From: Acanthochromis polyacanthus
Lineage: Eukaryota; Chordata; Actinopteri; Pomacentridae
Assembly (NCBI RefSeq): GCF_021347895.1
Contig: NC_067121.1
Location: 36,381,974-36,445,973, forward strand
Length of the DNA stretch: 64,000 nt
Reading direction: 5' to 3'
The notes beneath the pieces are model-generated. The model saw only the letters and a program-made list of their open reading frames with translations. It had not been told where the DNA came from and ran no database searches. The number at the start of each line of letters is the position of its first letter. The first letter of the stretch is position 1. This document shows, piece after piece, positions 11,951-25,489 of the stretch. Both the position numbers and the translations under genes were made by a program.

Positions 11951-14900
11951 CACTAACGTGTTAAAATGAACTAAGGTGGACATGTAGCTGAACTGGCTAG
12001 GAAGACATAGAAGAGAGAAGCTCAGATTACAGCACACACAGATGGAGTGTTTTCTTTTTCTGATTAGCACACCACTGCTTCACTCTATCTTTACAGAACA
12101 GATAGTTGATGGCCGTTGCTGCTCTTGTACACTAATCAGTGTGTGATCACACTGATCAATGTTCATTCATTGGCCATATCAGGTTCAAGGTGCAGGGAGA
12201 TTTTATGGAACATGAATGTAATCTGACTGCACCTTTACTTTGCTGACAGTCCTGCTGAAGTCATTGTGTCTCGTGTAGCACTGGTATTAGGAAGTCATGG
12301 CCTCTATTCTGGAGTTTCACCACATTGGAAAAAGGTTTATAATATTGTTACTGTGAGTGCATGATTAAGTAATAACACAATTTTAATTGTTTGTTTAAAA
12401 TGTACAGTAAATGGATGTTTGTGAGCACTGGCAGAAGTTATTATTAGAACTAAATACTCCCCTTAACCTCTAGAGAAGCTGAATGCTTCCAAGAAAGCAA
12501 CCAAATCCCAAACTGCATAGGCAGAAGTAACTGGAACACAAGGAAGCCACACTAATGACTTTGTTAGGTTCTGGAGCTTGAAAGTCGGTACAAATACATA
12601 TCTTTTGGGATGAAATGGCAAAATGAGGAGCAGGTGGATGTTGTGGCATCTGCTGGAGAAGTGGAGTACGGAACCGAATGACAACACGTTCTGTGGATTT
12701 TTAAACCTTTAAGTCATTAAATAATTGATTGTTTTATTTATTTTTTTTTTTTACATCTTAACAACATGACTGACATACACCTGTTGTTATGAATTTGTAG
12801 TACTACCTGTAGAGAAGGGGGCCCCATGCTGAAAAAGTGGTCCCTGGTCTTGCTCCCTCAATAAACTAATATTGATTTTGTCACCTTGCAAGGGACCATT
12901 GTGACAAATGATTTATTACTCGTAATGCAAAAAGCACATGAAACACTGAATGTCCGAACGCATCTGTGGCACAGAGTCCCTAAATCACTGGAACTCACTG
13001 CAGTCAATGGATTTGTGGATATGTGGTGCAGGCTGAGAGGAATTTGTATTGATAAGTTGCTGCACTGCAGCTTGCCAACCACAGATAGCCCTGGTTATTG
13101 ACTGCCATAATAGGCTTCCGACATGCCGGGATAGCGATAACTCTGGGCTATTGTCCAGCTATCCGTAGGATAATAATCATTAAGAATATGTGCCTGCCGG
13201 AGTCTTTGTCTGTGGATTGTTATCACTTGAGATTTCCACAAATCTGCTCTATAATCCTGGGTAAATCATTGATAATCCTCTATATAAAACCACTCCCCGT
13301 GTGAACAGTCCCCAAATCCTTCGAAATTTTATCAGATTAATAACGTCTCTTGGTTGTTTTGATTGGATCGGGCCCATAGCCTTGAAAGGTGGAATACTTT
13401 TAATGACTCAGCATGAGTGACATTTAACTAAATAATCCAGATTAATAGTTCTTAAAAGTCTTAGGTGCAGGAAATGTGGTGTGTTTTTTTTTTAAGATTT
13501 TACTTGTAGTTAATTTATGCACACAGAAGAAGCAGTTTTTGTGTTGTAATAATCCTACATCATGCCATCTAAAATTATATGACATTTCTGAGCAAAGGGT
13601 AATTACATTTCACTTGGAATTTGATGTCCAACAACATTTTACAGCATTTGAAAAGGTTGAAGACCCTGCTATGGACTTCACTGTGATTAAATCTTTACAG
13701 GTTAATAAAAAGATGAGCTTTTGAATTCTGTCTTCCCATTTCTCATCTTTTTTTAACTTTTTATTTTTTTTTATTTTTTTTTTTAGAGTTCAAACCCTGA
13801 GTGAGCTCGAAAAAGCAGAATCATCTTGAGATAAAGCCTATGAATAAAGGTGCATAATGTGCCGGTCACTGAGGGTTCAATCGTGGCTCCATCAGCATCT
13901 TTTCAAACTGGCAAGCGTCTGTATTGTTGCTCGCTGTAGGTCAAGTGTTATGTAGCACTATTCAAAAGGCTTTCAAGTATTGCAGAGAAGTGCTTTCAGA
14001 CGGCTGAACAGTTTCCAAAACCAGCAAGGACCTTCATCGAGCTCAAGTGTGGAATTCCAGCTTCAGAATCTCAGATCAGATATTCACTCTATAAGGCCTT
14101 CGAGTGACTAAGAAAGTTCTCAAATGTAAGATGGCAAAAGAGGGGCTTCTTTTTTAGGGTGTTCCACTCTGTCTTGTTGAACAAATGTTTGGTAGGTCGA
14201 GGTTAGCGATGTGGACTCTGGATAGAAGCAGGATAGTGACCTAACAAATATCCGTTACAAGGTAAACAAAGGGTGTCTCATGGAAGGTCCAGGGTATCAA
14301 TCCCAACTGTACGAGCACAAAAAACGTAAGCCAGAGTTATTGCTGATTCTAATTTTGGCTGTGTTGTCTGTTGCTCCTAATAGATAAGCCCAAGATGAAG
14401 TAGGTAAGGCTAAACAACAGATAGACATAATAAATGACAAAAGTTTCAATGAAAATAAGTGGACAAAATAACATACTCGGTTATTGTGTGTGGCATTTAT
14501 ATTACATATCTGCAACCAACTTGAAAGGCATATTTCTTCTCCAAATGATGCACAGGTCACTGGATAATGACCATCTACTGACACTAACAAAAGGGTCTTG
14601 GAAGGCAAAGTAATCACCATTTATCTGAGATCATTTAATAACCAGACAGTGAGTGAGCGTGCCGTCTGCCCTGCTGTAGAAGAAGCAAGCAGTACAAAGC
14701 CTGCTCTGGAAAACCCCTTGAACCACCATGCCTTTTAATCCTGTTTCTTAATGGAGATAAATTCCTGCAGTGCTTTTGAGGCTTAAGGGAATCTGCACTG
14801 TGCTATTGGCAAACAGCAACGCATCCCTGCAAGAGGAGTTGGATAAGCTAAGCACTTTTCAAATTTGTCTGATAGGCAAATCAGTGCAGAAGCACAATGA

Positions 14901-17900
14901 CTGAGGACTTTAACAGCAAGCTAATGTATTCACTGGACAAGCATTTATAATTCTATAGGGGTCCTTAATCAAAAAGTTATAAAAGGTCTTGATTTGTTTA
15001 ACTGCCTTTGTGGAAAATTTAATAAATATGGTTTAGTTCACTTTTGTATATGTTGATGCATCCCAATGTGAATAATCTGCATCATGCAAAGACTTCGATG
15101 ACTAAACCGCTGTGGTCTTGCAGTGAGAAGTAAATCAGTAGCTGATATTTTCCAACAATTTCTCCCTTTTTTGGAAAATGCATATATATGTGGTGCTGTT
15201 AGTAATTCTAGACATTGTTTATGGCGACATATCTCCTGTATGAAACAGTCTCTTCCTGTCTTTAAATTGGATATTCAAGGGAATAAAGAACAGCATGGGT
15301 TGTTTGTTTGAATGCCCAAAGAGACCAATGTTTACACAGATCTCTGGCGAAAATACAATTAATGACTGTATGGGAAGCAACTTGGCATTCTTAATGCATG
15401 TTTCAAGTGATCATAGTTACAGTTAGCAACATCTAAAGGCAACAGAAAAAGTATGTTCAGACTGACCGCACTTGAAGGCTTTTATGAAAATCTGCCATCT
15501 TAACATCTTTTTGCTTTACCGCTTGTCCTTCACATTCTTATAGTTTCAACATGCCGAACAGTACAATGTCGAATAGTCTGAAAATGTGCTACGGTGCACA
15601 ATTTAAAACAGTCTCTCTATTAAGGCAATAACGGTGTTGCAATCGGTTTAAACAGATAGAAGAAGGTGTGAAGGAAAAAAAGGCAGAATAGTCCTGCCTA
15701 CTTTTAGACGTTAACACTCCAGGACAAATTTGAAGCACTTGACTTGAAGCATACCGAGGATTTTAACCCTAGGAACTCAGTGGACATGCTTTAAATTCAC
15801 ATTTCTTTTTCTTGGATGAAATGCCATTTGTTGGAGCGATGTGTAGTACATATCAGATGAAACTGCGCAGTTTGAACTTTTTATTCCAGTGCTGATGGAA
15901 TTTAATTGTAGTTACAACATGCAAACAGCTACCATATATTCATATATAAGCAATGCAATCACAGCAACATGTACCTATTGTTCGTTTTATGTACATGTAG
16001 AGTAGCTGTTGGAGAATAAATTTCATGTTTGCAGAATAACTCTCACGTAGCGCAGATGGAAGAGTTATCTAAGGGTCAAAAAGTTTAAAGTTTGAAACCA
16101 ACCAGAGAAGATTTTTAAAGATGTCTATCCTCCTAACATGTTTTCGTCTTTGGAAAGATGAAATCAACATCTATGACAAGGCACAGAAAACTGTACCATA
16201 AGGTTTAAATGTATAACCTATTCATGACAAGTCAATAGCAAAAGAGTTTGTGTTCATTTGTACTTCTTCTTTGTGGAAACGAAGAGTGAGGTTCTGTTTT
16301 GCACCAAGCACATATTTTATCCAATTTCTAGCTCATAGTATCCCACCATATGGTTCTGATATTGTCAAATTACAGACAATCTGCCCAAATGCTAATAGAA
16401 ACCATCTGTAAGTATTATCATATCAAATGCTGAAAGATCTGAATAGTGTAGTTTGTTCTGAAAAGAAAACCACGTCCAGCATGTAGGTTGTCCCGCTAGA
16501 GAAGGTACAGATGTTTCCAAATGGGCACGCTGAGGGCAAAAGTGATAGTCCACACTTCAATCACTGAAATGACACACGTTTAGATATTTTTTTTTGATGG
16601 TGACTTTGGCATTCACACAGAAAATGACATGAAGTTGAGAAAAGCTGAAGCTGCACTTCCTGTCTCCTCTGTCAAAGTGAATATGTATCATGATCATGAT
16701 CGTCCTTGCCAGATGCTTTGTTTTTGTTAGTTGAAAAAGTTCTAGGAAGTGTCAGATGCAGGCTGGTGGCTGCTTTCAACCGCAACTGCAATATTTCCAC
16801 GTAATTTAACTAAATGAAAGTCCTCCTTTTTCCATACATTCAGAATTTTTTTGTGACTCATTTGTAATGATTTTGAATGCTCATTGAAGTGAATGCAGAA
16901 GACATTGACAAATCGCATTGTGCTTTGTTTTGGAGGACTTGTTTATGCAGCAAGAAGTACATGAAGCCTGATGAACACAGTGCATAAATCTACTCACTTT
17001 AAGTTCAAAATGTTGTGAGAGATAAATGTTGCTTATCATACATGATGGTCTTCTGGTATCAAAACTAGACTACCAAAGACAGCTTCATGTCCAGAGGCTT
17101 TACTTTTTCCCCTTCTGACAGGACGATTGATGCATTTTCAAAAAGCTGTATTTACTTTTGGCTGAGTACAGTATTTCTTCAGAGACCCACTTGTGTAACC
17201 ACTTATCCTGAGGTCATGCATAACTTCAATGCCACAATGAAACAGCCTGTTATATGTATAGAATTAAAAATTCATATTGACTGATATATCAAATAGAAAA
17301 CTAAGATGATGTATTTGGGAGAAACTTAAAAGGCTTTTCCAGCACTGCAGAGAAAGTAGCCCACAGGAATGTTCACACAGAAACTTATCTATTCTGAAGA
17401 GGTCTGTTAAAGACATCACATTTTGTAGCCTGAAATATTATTCCAACATTTCGGCTTTCCTTTCATGTTTCTTAATGGAGAAAGTTGTCTTGAGAGAGTT
17501 ATTCATAGTGCCTGATTAGATAAGCAGAGGGTGTCAAAGGTTAGCTTTTCCCAGAGCGCTCGCCTCTTCATTCCAACCTCTTGTGGATGTTACAGAGCGG
17601 ACGCTGAGTAAAGAAAAACTTGGACGCTTAGTAACCTCTCTCACCTCCTTCACAGCAAAGTGCAAAAAGCACAATATGGAGGGAGTCTCAGGTCAACTTG
17701 ACACACTGCAGCTGAAGACCTTTCTTAAAGAGAAAGATCAGCTTTTCTCACCCTTCCTGTTTTCATTCGCTGGTTGCTAGAGCAGAGCATCACTAAAAAT
17801 TGACATTTTTCCTCATTTCATTTTTTAATTGTAAAGATTAAAGAGTTGTGTTGAGCTGTAATCAACTGCTGCTGGGGAAAAAACATTACAAGAAATCTAA

Positions 17901-18927
17901 GTTAAACTATAGGGACTTAAGGAAAGTGTTAGTTTTTCATGAAAAAAAAGTTTCCCACTTGGTAAATTAGTGGTAGAAACTTTCTTTGCAAATTTAAAAA
18001 GGACATTGTTACTGCGAGCACAATTTCTAACAAAAGGAAGCCACATACGAATTACTCCTAAATAGACAAGCATTATTTATACTGTGCAGAAAGTGTTGGC
18101 TGAAGTCTGACTCTAAGTTTGGAGTTTCTTGAACTAATGAGACGCTGGTGCTTTTTTCTGCTGTTTTCAGACACTCTTTGGTCTTTGAGGAGGCAGATTT
18201 TTCAACAGAATTATTTGATATTACGTTAAGTCAAATACAGGTCACAAACTGTTACAATAGACGGATAATGGCACTTGTGTGCTCAGAACAAGCAAAGAAA
18301 CCTCAGAGCAGTGAATATGCAGTTTTTTGGATTTGTTTATTGATTGAACTGCCACACCGCTTTGTGCTCTGTCAATTTCACAATTTTACAGTTCACCAAA
18401 TGATTGATCAGAGAATATTTTCAGTTCAGTTTAGAAGACCTTGTTAAATTTAGTATTAAGGACAGCGTGTTTAACTGAGCAGAATTCCTCAACTGCAGAA
18501 TTTTTCCTGCCATCTATATCACTTTTTTCCTCCTTTACTACTGCACATTTACAGCATTTTAGTACGCAGGAGTGCAAAAGTTGAGGTAAAACAAAGATGC
18601 GGGGTTCTTAAAAGCGGGGATGCTATTCCAACATCCATACACATTTATACACACTAGACAGAGACTTTATACTGCATGACAAACTATATTCCATTTTATT
18701 TTCTTTACGACTGGAGTTTCCCTGCTTAGTGGGGCTGTGAATATTAAATCAAACTGCAGGAGAGGCACAAAAAATAAAAAAGATTTTGAAAAGTTAACAG
18801 GATGGGTTTCAAAAATATTTCACAGAAAAAAACACTCTTGGAGGCACATATAAATAACTCTCATGTTCGGTGTCTTTCACAGAGCATGCTAGGGCTGCAT
18901 CGCGCATTATTTTCGCGTTGGTATAGT

Positions 18928-19530
18928 TAGGGGGTCCTCGGTTTGTGACGTCCTCGCCTTACACTTTTTCGCTCTTACGCCGGAATCGATTACGGGCCGG
19001 CCCTTGATTTAACGTACGCCGTTTTGTCATTACATCAGAACTGGTTCAGTGGAACTAGTTGGCAAGCAGACGAATATGTCGTCACATGGCGAGTGGAGCG
19101 GATGAACACTGCAGGTACAGTAGTCACGTGGCACTATGAGACAGCTTTGTTTACATTTGCCGCAACATTGGGTTAAGCTACATTTGTTAACTTCACTATG
19201 GTTCCCAAGCACAAGTCTGACTCTTGTGATGCTTCGAAGAAAAGGAAAGAACTTATACATGCATGAAAATCATTGAAAGTCAGTTGATAAAAGTTTTATG
19301 CTATAATTTTCCTACCGAGTTCTGTTTTGGTGTGAGTTGATGACTGTTTTCGTTACTGTAGTTGTACAGTACAAATATGTACACTGATTAATATCATGAT
19401 GCAGTAACAGCTTGGTTTATATTTTTACCAGTATTTTCCTACTGAGTTGTGTTTCAGTGTGAGTCAATAACCATTTGTCATTACTGTTGTTGTACAAGTA
19501 AACCGATTGATTGTGATGCATGTGATGGTT
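18928..19530 (+). mobile_element. Tigger/pogo-type DNA transposon remnant, copy 1
   Basis: The left end AGGGGGTCCTCGGTTTGTGA matches the terminus seen at 62651 (complement). At 19198 an ATG starts MVPKHKSDSCDASKKRKEL, which is the N-terminal segment of Tigger/jerky-type transposases (MAPKRKSDSSDGSASKKR in the copy at 62506); the frame stops after 22 residues. Downstream sequence carries a block that also occurs in the copy at 38760. The right end is not defined. It is a non-coding, internally decayed remnant. Confidence 0.65.
19307..19500. repeat. Tandem duplication (period about 127 bp) inside the Tigger remnant
   Basis: The block that begins TTTTCCTACCGAG at 19307 recurs as TTTTCCTACTGAG at 19434, followed in both by a GTGTGAGT and a GTTGTACA segment. 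The units have diverged by roughly one base in six by eye. The corresponding block in the copy near 38760-38860 appears only once. Confidence 0.7.
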
Positions 19531-20498
19531 TTGCTTATTTTGTTCATTTTCTTGTTTTTTTGCTGAGAAGCACTTTGGTTACTCTTTGGGCTGTTGTAAA
19601 GGGCCACAAATAAACTATGATTGATTGCTTTTTTTCACACCATGTCTGTTATGTGCAGCAGTAACTGAGTGGAGACTAGAGGCATCTCTGTGCACAGATA
19701 TCTACTCATTCAGGGTGCACCTGTAAATTGCAGTGTCTGTTGCTAAGCAGATGTTCAGCAAATGAGGCATTTCATACAAAATGTATTTAGTAATTCAGAT
19801 CAAGCGTTTTTTTTGTTTAGTTCTTCTTTGGTATAAATCTGAGTGATTTCCAAAGCACTAACAATAAATAATAAATAGATCCTGTAGCTAACTTTATTCA
19901 CTGGAGAAACAGTTTAGCTGTTCGCTTCACAATTCACAAATTTACTTCACGAATTTAAAAGAGAGCATTCCTTCTTCCTCATTCACTCAAACAGATAATA
20001 AACTGTTATGTAAGGTGGAAAACTCCTCTAGAAAAAGTCAAATGTAAGAAAACACACCATCTTCACTGATCTCCCAATAACTCTGGACCTCTACAGTAGC
20101 AGCTCTTTAGCAGATAGCTTTACCAACCTTCCAAGAATAAACACAGGACCTCACATACATCCAATGACCCGAGGAGAAAAAACATCAGTAGTGACAATCT
20201 AATGTGCTCCTATTCCTCTTTAGGGCTGAGGTCTGAGCTATATCTCTGCCAGGTATTGACTCCACTCAACACTGCTTAGTGTCCCAGAGCGTGATCCCAG
20301 TCAAGATTGGTTTTTGCTGCCTAAGGGGAACTACGCCAATACAAAGTGCAGAGAAGAAGTGCTTTAGCCAGCAGCATGGTGCTGTTAAGAATTATTATTA
20401 AAAAGCACCTGGCAGGTCAGAAAGATCTTCGGTGGAACTGTAGGTGGTATATTCTGTTGTTTTTATGCAGTGTTGAGCTTTATATAGTGTGCACTTAA

Positions 20499-20990
20499 AG
20501 GGGAACTTCGGTTTTTTTCAACCTGGGGTCTGTTTCCATATGGAATTTCATACATGTGAGTGATGGAGAAATGAATTTTCGACATAGCTCCAGTATTTAG
20601 CCAGGCAGGCAGCTAGCAGCTCAGCTAGCTAAAAGTATGGGGCAGCTGGCCCCCCCGCGTCAAAGTCCGCCCTAACGTGCTTTTTGCCCCACACTGACCG
20701 GCTCAGATAGTCTCAATGAATGTCCCACAACATACTAGAGATGAGAAGTGAATGAAAACCTCCACATTACCTGGCGATCGCTCTTTGTTGTGGTCTGTAT
20801 CCAAATCTCAGGACGCTAGAAAGCAAATCTCGTTCCGAAATCGCGCAATAGCTCGCGCCAAAACTGAACTGCGAAGCTGCCTGTCTGGCTAAATACTGGA
20901 ACTATGTCGAAAATTCATTTCTCCATCACTAACATGTATGAAATTACATATGGAAACAGACCCCAGGTTGAAAAAAAACGAAGTTCCCCT
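20499..20990. mobile_element. Foldback MITE with TTAA target duplication
   Basis: TTAA flanks both ends (20495-20498 and 20991-20994). The ends are long inverted repeats: AGGGGAACTTCGGTTTTTTT at 20499 and its near complement ending at 20990; pairing extends about 110 bp into each side (to about 20611, and from about 20880). The middle of about 270 bp has no open frame. A TTAA target suggests a piggyBac- or Kolobok-type parent. Confidence 0.85.
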
Positions 20991-23030
20991 TTAATTTGGT
21001 TCATGAGCAAGGATCATTGTTTTTAGCTTAGTGAAAAGCACCAACAAGGGCATCTTCTCTGTTCTTGGCATGAAGACCACGATGTGTCGTTATGGTGTTT
21101 GTCTATAGAATGTGTGCCTCTTTAGGATGCAATCTCAGTGGATAACTGTCCCAGCAGTTACTGAGTTAGAGGGACTCTGTGGACAGATTACATTATATCA
21201 CAGTTTTATGCTTTGGATGCCACATGTTCAGGGTCTTTCTCGCTTCAGTTGTTTCACCTTTTGACTTCCAAACTTGTCATATCACATTTAAACTGAATAG
21301 TACGAACAGTGGCGAGTGATGTTTCAGTACAACATCCCATCATTGAGCACATACAGTATGTTATTGTTTATTTCACTGAAGTGACATCAGATTTAATAAA
21401 TAAAGCAGGTGACATACAGTAGTGGAAAGATGTTCTGTTTTGTCATGGACATTATATAAATGTAATGTAATTAGGGATGCACAATGTATCGGTGTCGATA
21501 TATGCATGGCCAACAAACAAGAAGATCCAAGTATTTTTATTGTTTCAACTATGAAATTTCAGCAATAATCTTATTTAATGTTACAGTACATGGCTGTGGA
21601 TTAGAGCTGACCCCCTTCAGTAAAAATCCTTGTTAATGGCTGAGCAACTCCACCTTGAAACTACAAACATGTACCAAAGGTGGCTCTTTTTTACTTATTT
21701 TTTAATCACATTTTACAAGTTGGTGTCCTGTTCTGTTTTCTTTTTAAGTATTTTATGCTGATTTCATATAGTTTTAAATTGTGCTTTTATATAATTTTTT
21801 TCTGTTTTCTACTTTTTGTCTCCTTTTTTGCATATATTTTCATTGTTGCTTGTTTTGTAATGTGTATTACACTTTGGTAAACTCAGGTTGTATATGCTAT
21901 ACAAATAATTTTGATTTGTTCCTGAATTTAATATGCATTGGTCCTTTTTCCAGGGATTTCTTGAGCCTGATTGGACAAAGCATTGACTAAAAGAAATCAC
22001 CTCCCCTCTGACCTCTTGCTTCAAGAGGTTGTTGTGTTTATCACTTAGAAAAAATTGCAATAATTTAATTTGCCAGCTGTTTATACCCTTTTTGTTACTC
22101 GTGTGCCACTCAGCCTGTTTCCATTCTCTTCCAATAATTAGACATAATGACACTCTTTTTCATCTTGTTCTATTCTTTATTTGAATATTTTCTGTATTTA
22201 TTTTCTGCTTCTTCTGAAGTGCACTTTAAAACCTCTTATACAAAGTGTTTTTCTTTTCAATTGTATTTTGTTTTAAGTTTGTGGCTTATTTTCAAACCTT
22301 TTGTGAACTTTTATTTGATTTCCTTTTGTTTTCCACAACTTTTTGTTGAATGAATGAATAATATGCTTTGTTCATATCCTCAACATAAGATTTGTTCTAC
22401 TGTCACTACCACTTTTACATTTCCTCTCCAAAGCATACTGTTAGAACATGAACAACACATACTTGTAAAACATACTAAAACAGCATCAATGAGCAATATT
22501 CATACAATTGCATTTATCAAGCTATTCACAAACACAACTGGGTGTTTGGACGGCATGCAGCTATTCACATCATTCCATCTTTGTGGCAATCTGTTCCGTC
22601 AACAACGTCCTTGTTTTCCACCATTTTGCAGGGTAGACAAGTGACAAGACGAAGCTAATTAATCCCACAATCATCCTGTGATTATTACACTCTCACTTCC
22701 ACAGGCGCCGCTCGCTGCCTTTCCCCAGGAGTGCAATATATCAGCAAAGATGGAGCGGGTCGGTCAGCGCAGACCGCCGGCATCAGGACTCTCTCACACT
22801 AGGAAAGATATTAAACGCAGACAGGACAGCTAGTGGCAGTGCGGATTCAGACAAGGTGTTAATTGATTAGGGTGGAATCAGAGCGCTGGGACCGAGCCAG
22901 TTTACCACCCTGATTAGACGGATGAGAGGCTCATTTATAAGCTCGACAGTCATGAGATAATTACTAAAACACACAGTAATATATGCAATGGGAGCTGAGT
23001 GCGGCGCTGCATGGTGATGGACAGGAGTGG

Positions 23031-23033
<3 letters not shown>

Positions 23034-23080
<47 letters not shown>
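23034..23080. repeat. (GT)n microsatellite, 47 bp
   Basis: About 23 uninterrupted GT units. Confidence 0.98.
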
Positions 23081-23082
<2 letters not shown>

Positions 23083-23471
23083 GATCAATGGCTTTACCAA
23101 CTTGCAATGATGGTAATAAGTGCTTGTTAGAAAAAAAAAAGACATAATAATGACATGTCTTTTTCAAAGACAATACAAATCAATTCAGGATGACTGTGAT
23201 AAACTCGTCTTGTAGCACGGAAAATGAAAATCAGCCAAATCAACAAATCTATAACATCTGTCGAAAAAGATTTTCAATTAAGCTACATCCACATCACAAA
23301 AAACAAAAAAACTAAAAACCTTCACCTGCATCTTCTTATCTTCCTCGTGATTGATAATTGTGTGCATTTAGGGGCAGATTTGCATAAACAAAAGAGCAGG
23401 GCAGATTTGTGATGCTGCTTTCATTCAATTTATGCTCACAATCTGTGTGTAATTAGCATCTGATTTAGTAA

Positions 23472-23526
23472 GGCGGCAGCGGCAGCAGCAGCAGCGGCGG
23501 CAGCAGCAGCGGCAGAAGCAGCAGCG
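23472..23526. repeat. Mixed CAG/CGG trinucleotide tract
   Basis: About 18 triplets of CAG, CGG and one AAG (GGCGGCAGCGGCAGCAGCAG and on). In the astn2 transcript direction it reads as CTG/CCG triplets. It is a GC-rich island in AT-rich intron and lies outside any recognised coding exon. Confidence 0.95.
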
Positions 23527-23739
23527 CTTGGGACTGACTTTCAGGCAGATTCAGCAAAAGAAAAAAACTAAAAGCAAAGAGTTGCTATGTAGAAATGCTA
23601 AATGAGGTAATGCTAAAATTCCAGCGTATTTTCGAGTCAGCCACAGTTCAACTCCAACTGTGAAATACTCTTTTACTCACTAAATTACGATAAATCTTGT
23701 AGAACCATTCATTTCGTCACAAACGGAACATAACAATAA

Positions 23740-24066
23740 TTAAACTAGATGAGCCCTCAGTAGAGGGCAGAACCACGCCCTCTACTGGTGAAAACCCTGT
23801 CCTCCCTATACAAATGATGCAATATGTATCAATTTTGATCATCTTACGTATCTCCCTTCCTACTTGATCTGCTGACCTGTAACTCCACAACTGAGCAGGG
23901 GACCTCAGACTGATCTTCAGTACCAAGTTTGATTATCCTGACTTCAGCACTTGCAGAGATATCGGAACGGACATAGCCACATAGATACATACATACATAC
24001 TTACCCAGCCAGCCAGATACCGCACTGAATGCAGTAACCCTGCTGACGTTCGTCAGGCGTGGTTAA
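23740..24066. repeat. Unclassified interspersed repeat ending in (CATA)n and GGTTAATAA
   Basis: The stretch runs from AAACTAGATGAGC (about 23742) through CGGAACGGACATAGCCACAT, a short (ACAT)n run near 23988 and a GC-rich palindromic end (GCTGACGTTCGTCAGGCG), finishing with GGTTAATAA. The layout resembles 3' ends of teleost interspersed repeats that I have seen, but I cannot assign a class. Confidence 0.4.
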
Positions 24067-25489
24067 TAAACAAAACAATTAAAAAGAGGAAGAAAAGCAG
24101 ATATATTGGATAAAAACAAATCAGGACAGAGCAGCAGACCCACTAGCTTACCATGGATGAGATGGTTAGCTTGATACCTCATTGGAACAAAAAGGTAAAC
24201 ATAACTATTGCTAATGGATTCCTTTCAAAATAAAAGCAACCTGTCTGTTTGCAGTTTGTAAAACAAAGAATAATGAGCCACTGAGAACAAAACTTCAACT
24301 CCCTTCCTCCCTGCAGTGGTAGAAAATACAGTCACATATTGTGTCAGTCAGTTGGTTTTACTTATTTTATTCCTTTAATTCTGGCTAATTAATTTATCAG
24401 AGGTCCCTTGTTACAGTATTCTGAGATGCTGAAATTTAGCAGGATGTACAAACTAGACTCATGTCTTCTCCCAGCCTTTGCAAACTTCTCTCATAGAAAC
24501 TTTTTTTTTCTTGTAAACACAGACTTCGTGCACAGTCTTCCAACTCTCTTTAGGTCTGAACTCACAACAGACTATTTTAAAAATGTTTTCAACCCAGATC
24601 TCAATCTTTCCCTTCACCAAACACAACCATAAAAAGCTAAAGCCTGCTGCATTCACAAGCAGATCATGAATTGCAACATTTATGACTACTAGATATGTTA
24701 ATTAACAACCTTTCCTCATCATGTGAATAGGAAAACATAACCAAACTGGCATTACATTTTAAAGTGCACTCCAAACAACAGGGGCCTGGCAGACTGGTGT
24801 GCCTGTGTGATAATAACAATGCACAAATCCAAGTGAAGACAATGTCACAAACATGACACAAAGTGACCGCCAAACACTTTAGAGCTGTCTTTTTTTCATT
24901 AAACAAAAACATGTGAACAGATGAGAAATGATTTGTTCCACATTCTGTTGACAGGTGTTGTACTTAATGCTAGACCAATGCTGCACTGCGAGATGGAGAT
25001 GTCTCCATTTGTTGGATTGCTTTCTTTTTGCTGTAAATACATAGAATATTCATTTTACTTTTCAGTTCCCATATTTTAGGACACAGCAGTGAAAGGTTCT
25101 AAGCAATTTCGCTGCAAAGTGCTACTCAATAGTGTTAACTGATACACACATTTACATATTCACTCTACCTGGTTAAGGTGGGACTTTCAAGTTAGCTGAA
25201 ACTGTATGACATGGAAGAACACTTGAATTAAATGTGCATTTTACCCCTTGACAGAGTCCGTATTGTAATTGTTTATTTGTAGTTTGTTTAATTGTTTTCT
25301 AATCAATAGGAAGTCTGGTGGCAAAGAAATGTCTCCAAGCATGAAAATGTCTCAGTGGACTTGTTGCATTTGTAATTAACACCTTTGATTGTTTGGAGTT
25401 TGGTCCATATTGGGCTCTGCTACCTTGACATTTTGTTTGAGTGGAGTGTTGGTGTAGTTCTGATATGGCAACAAGAGCAGGAAAAGGAG

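Noticed and set aside
21474..21520. TAGGGATGCAC followed by TGTATCGGTGTCGATATAT, similar to a fish hAT terminus
   Set aside because: Only about 40 bp look similar and no second end or duplication was found.
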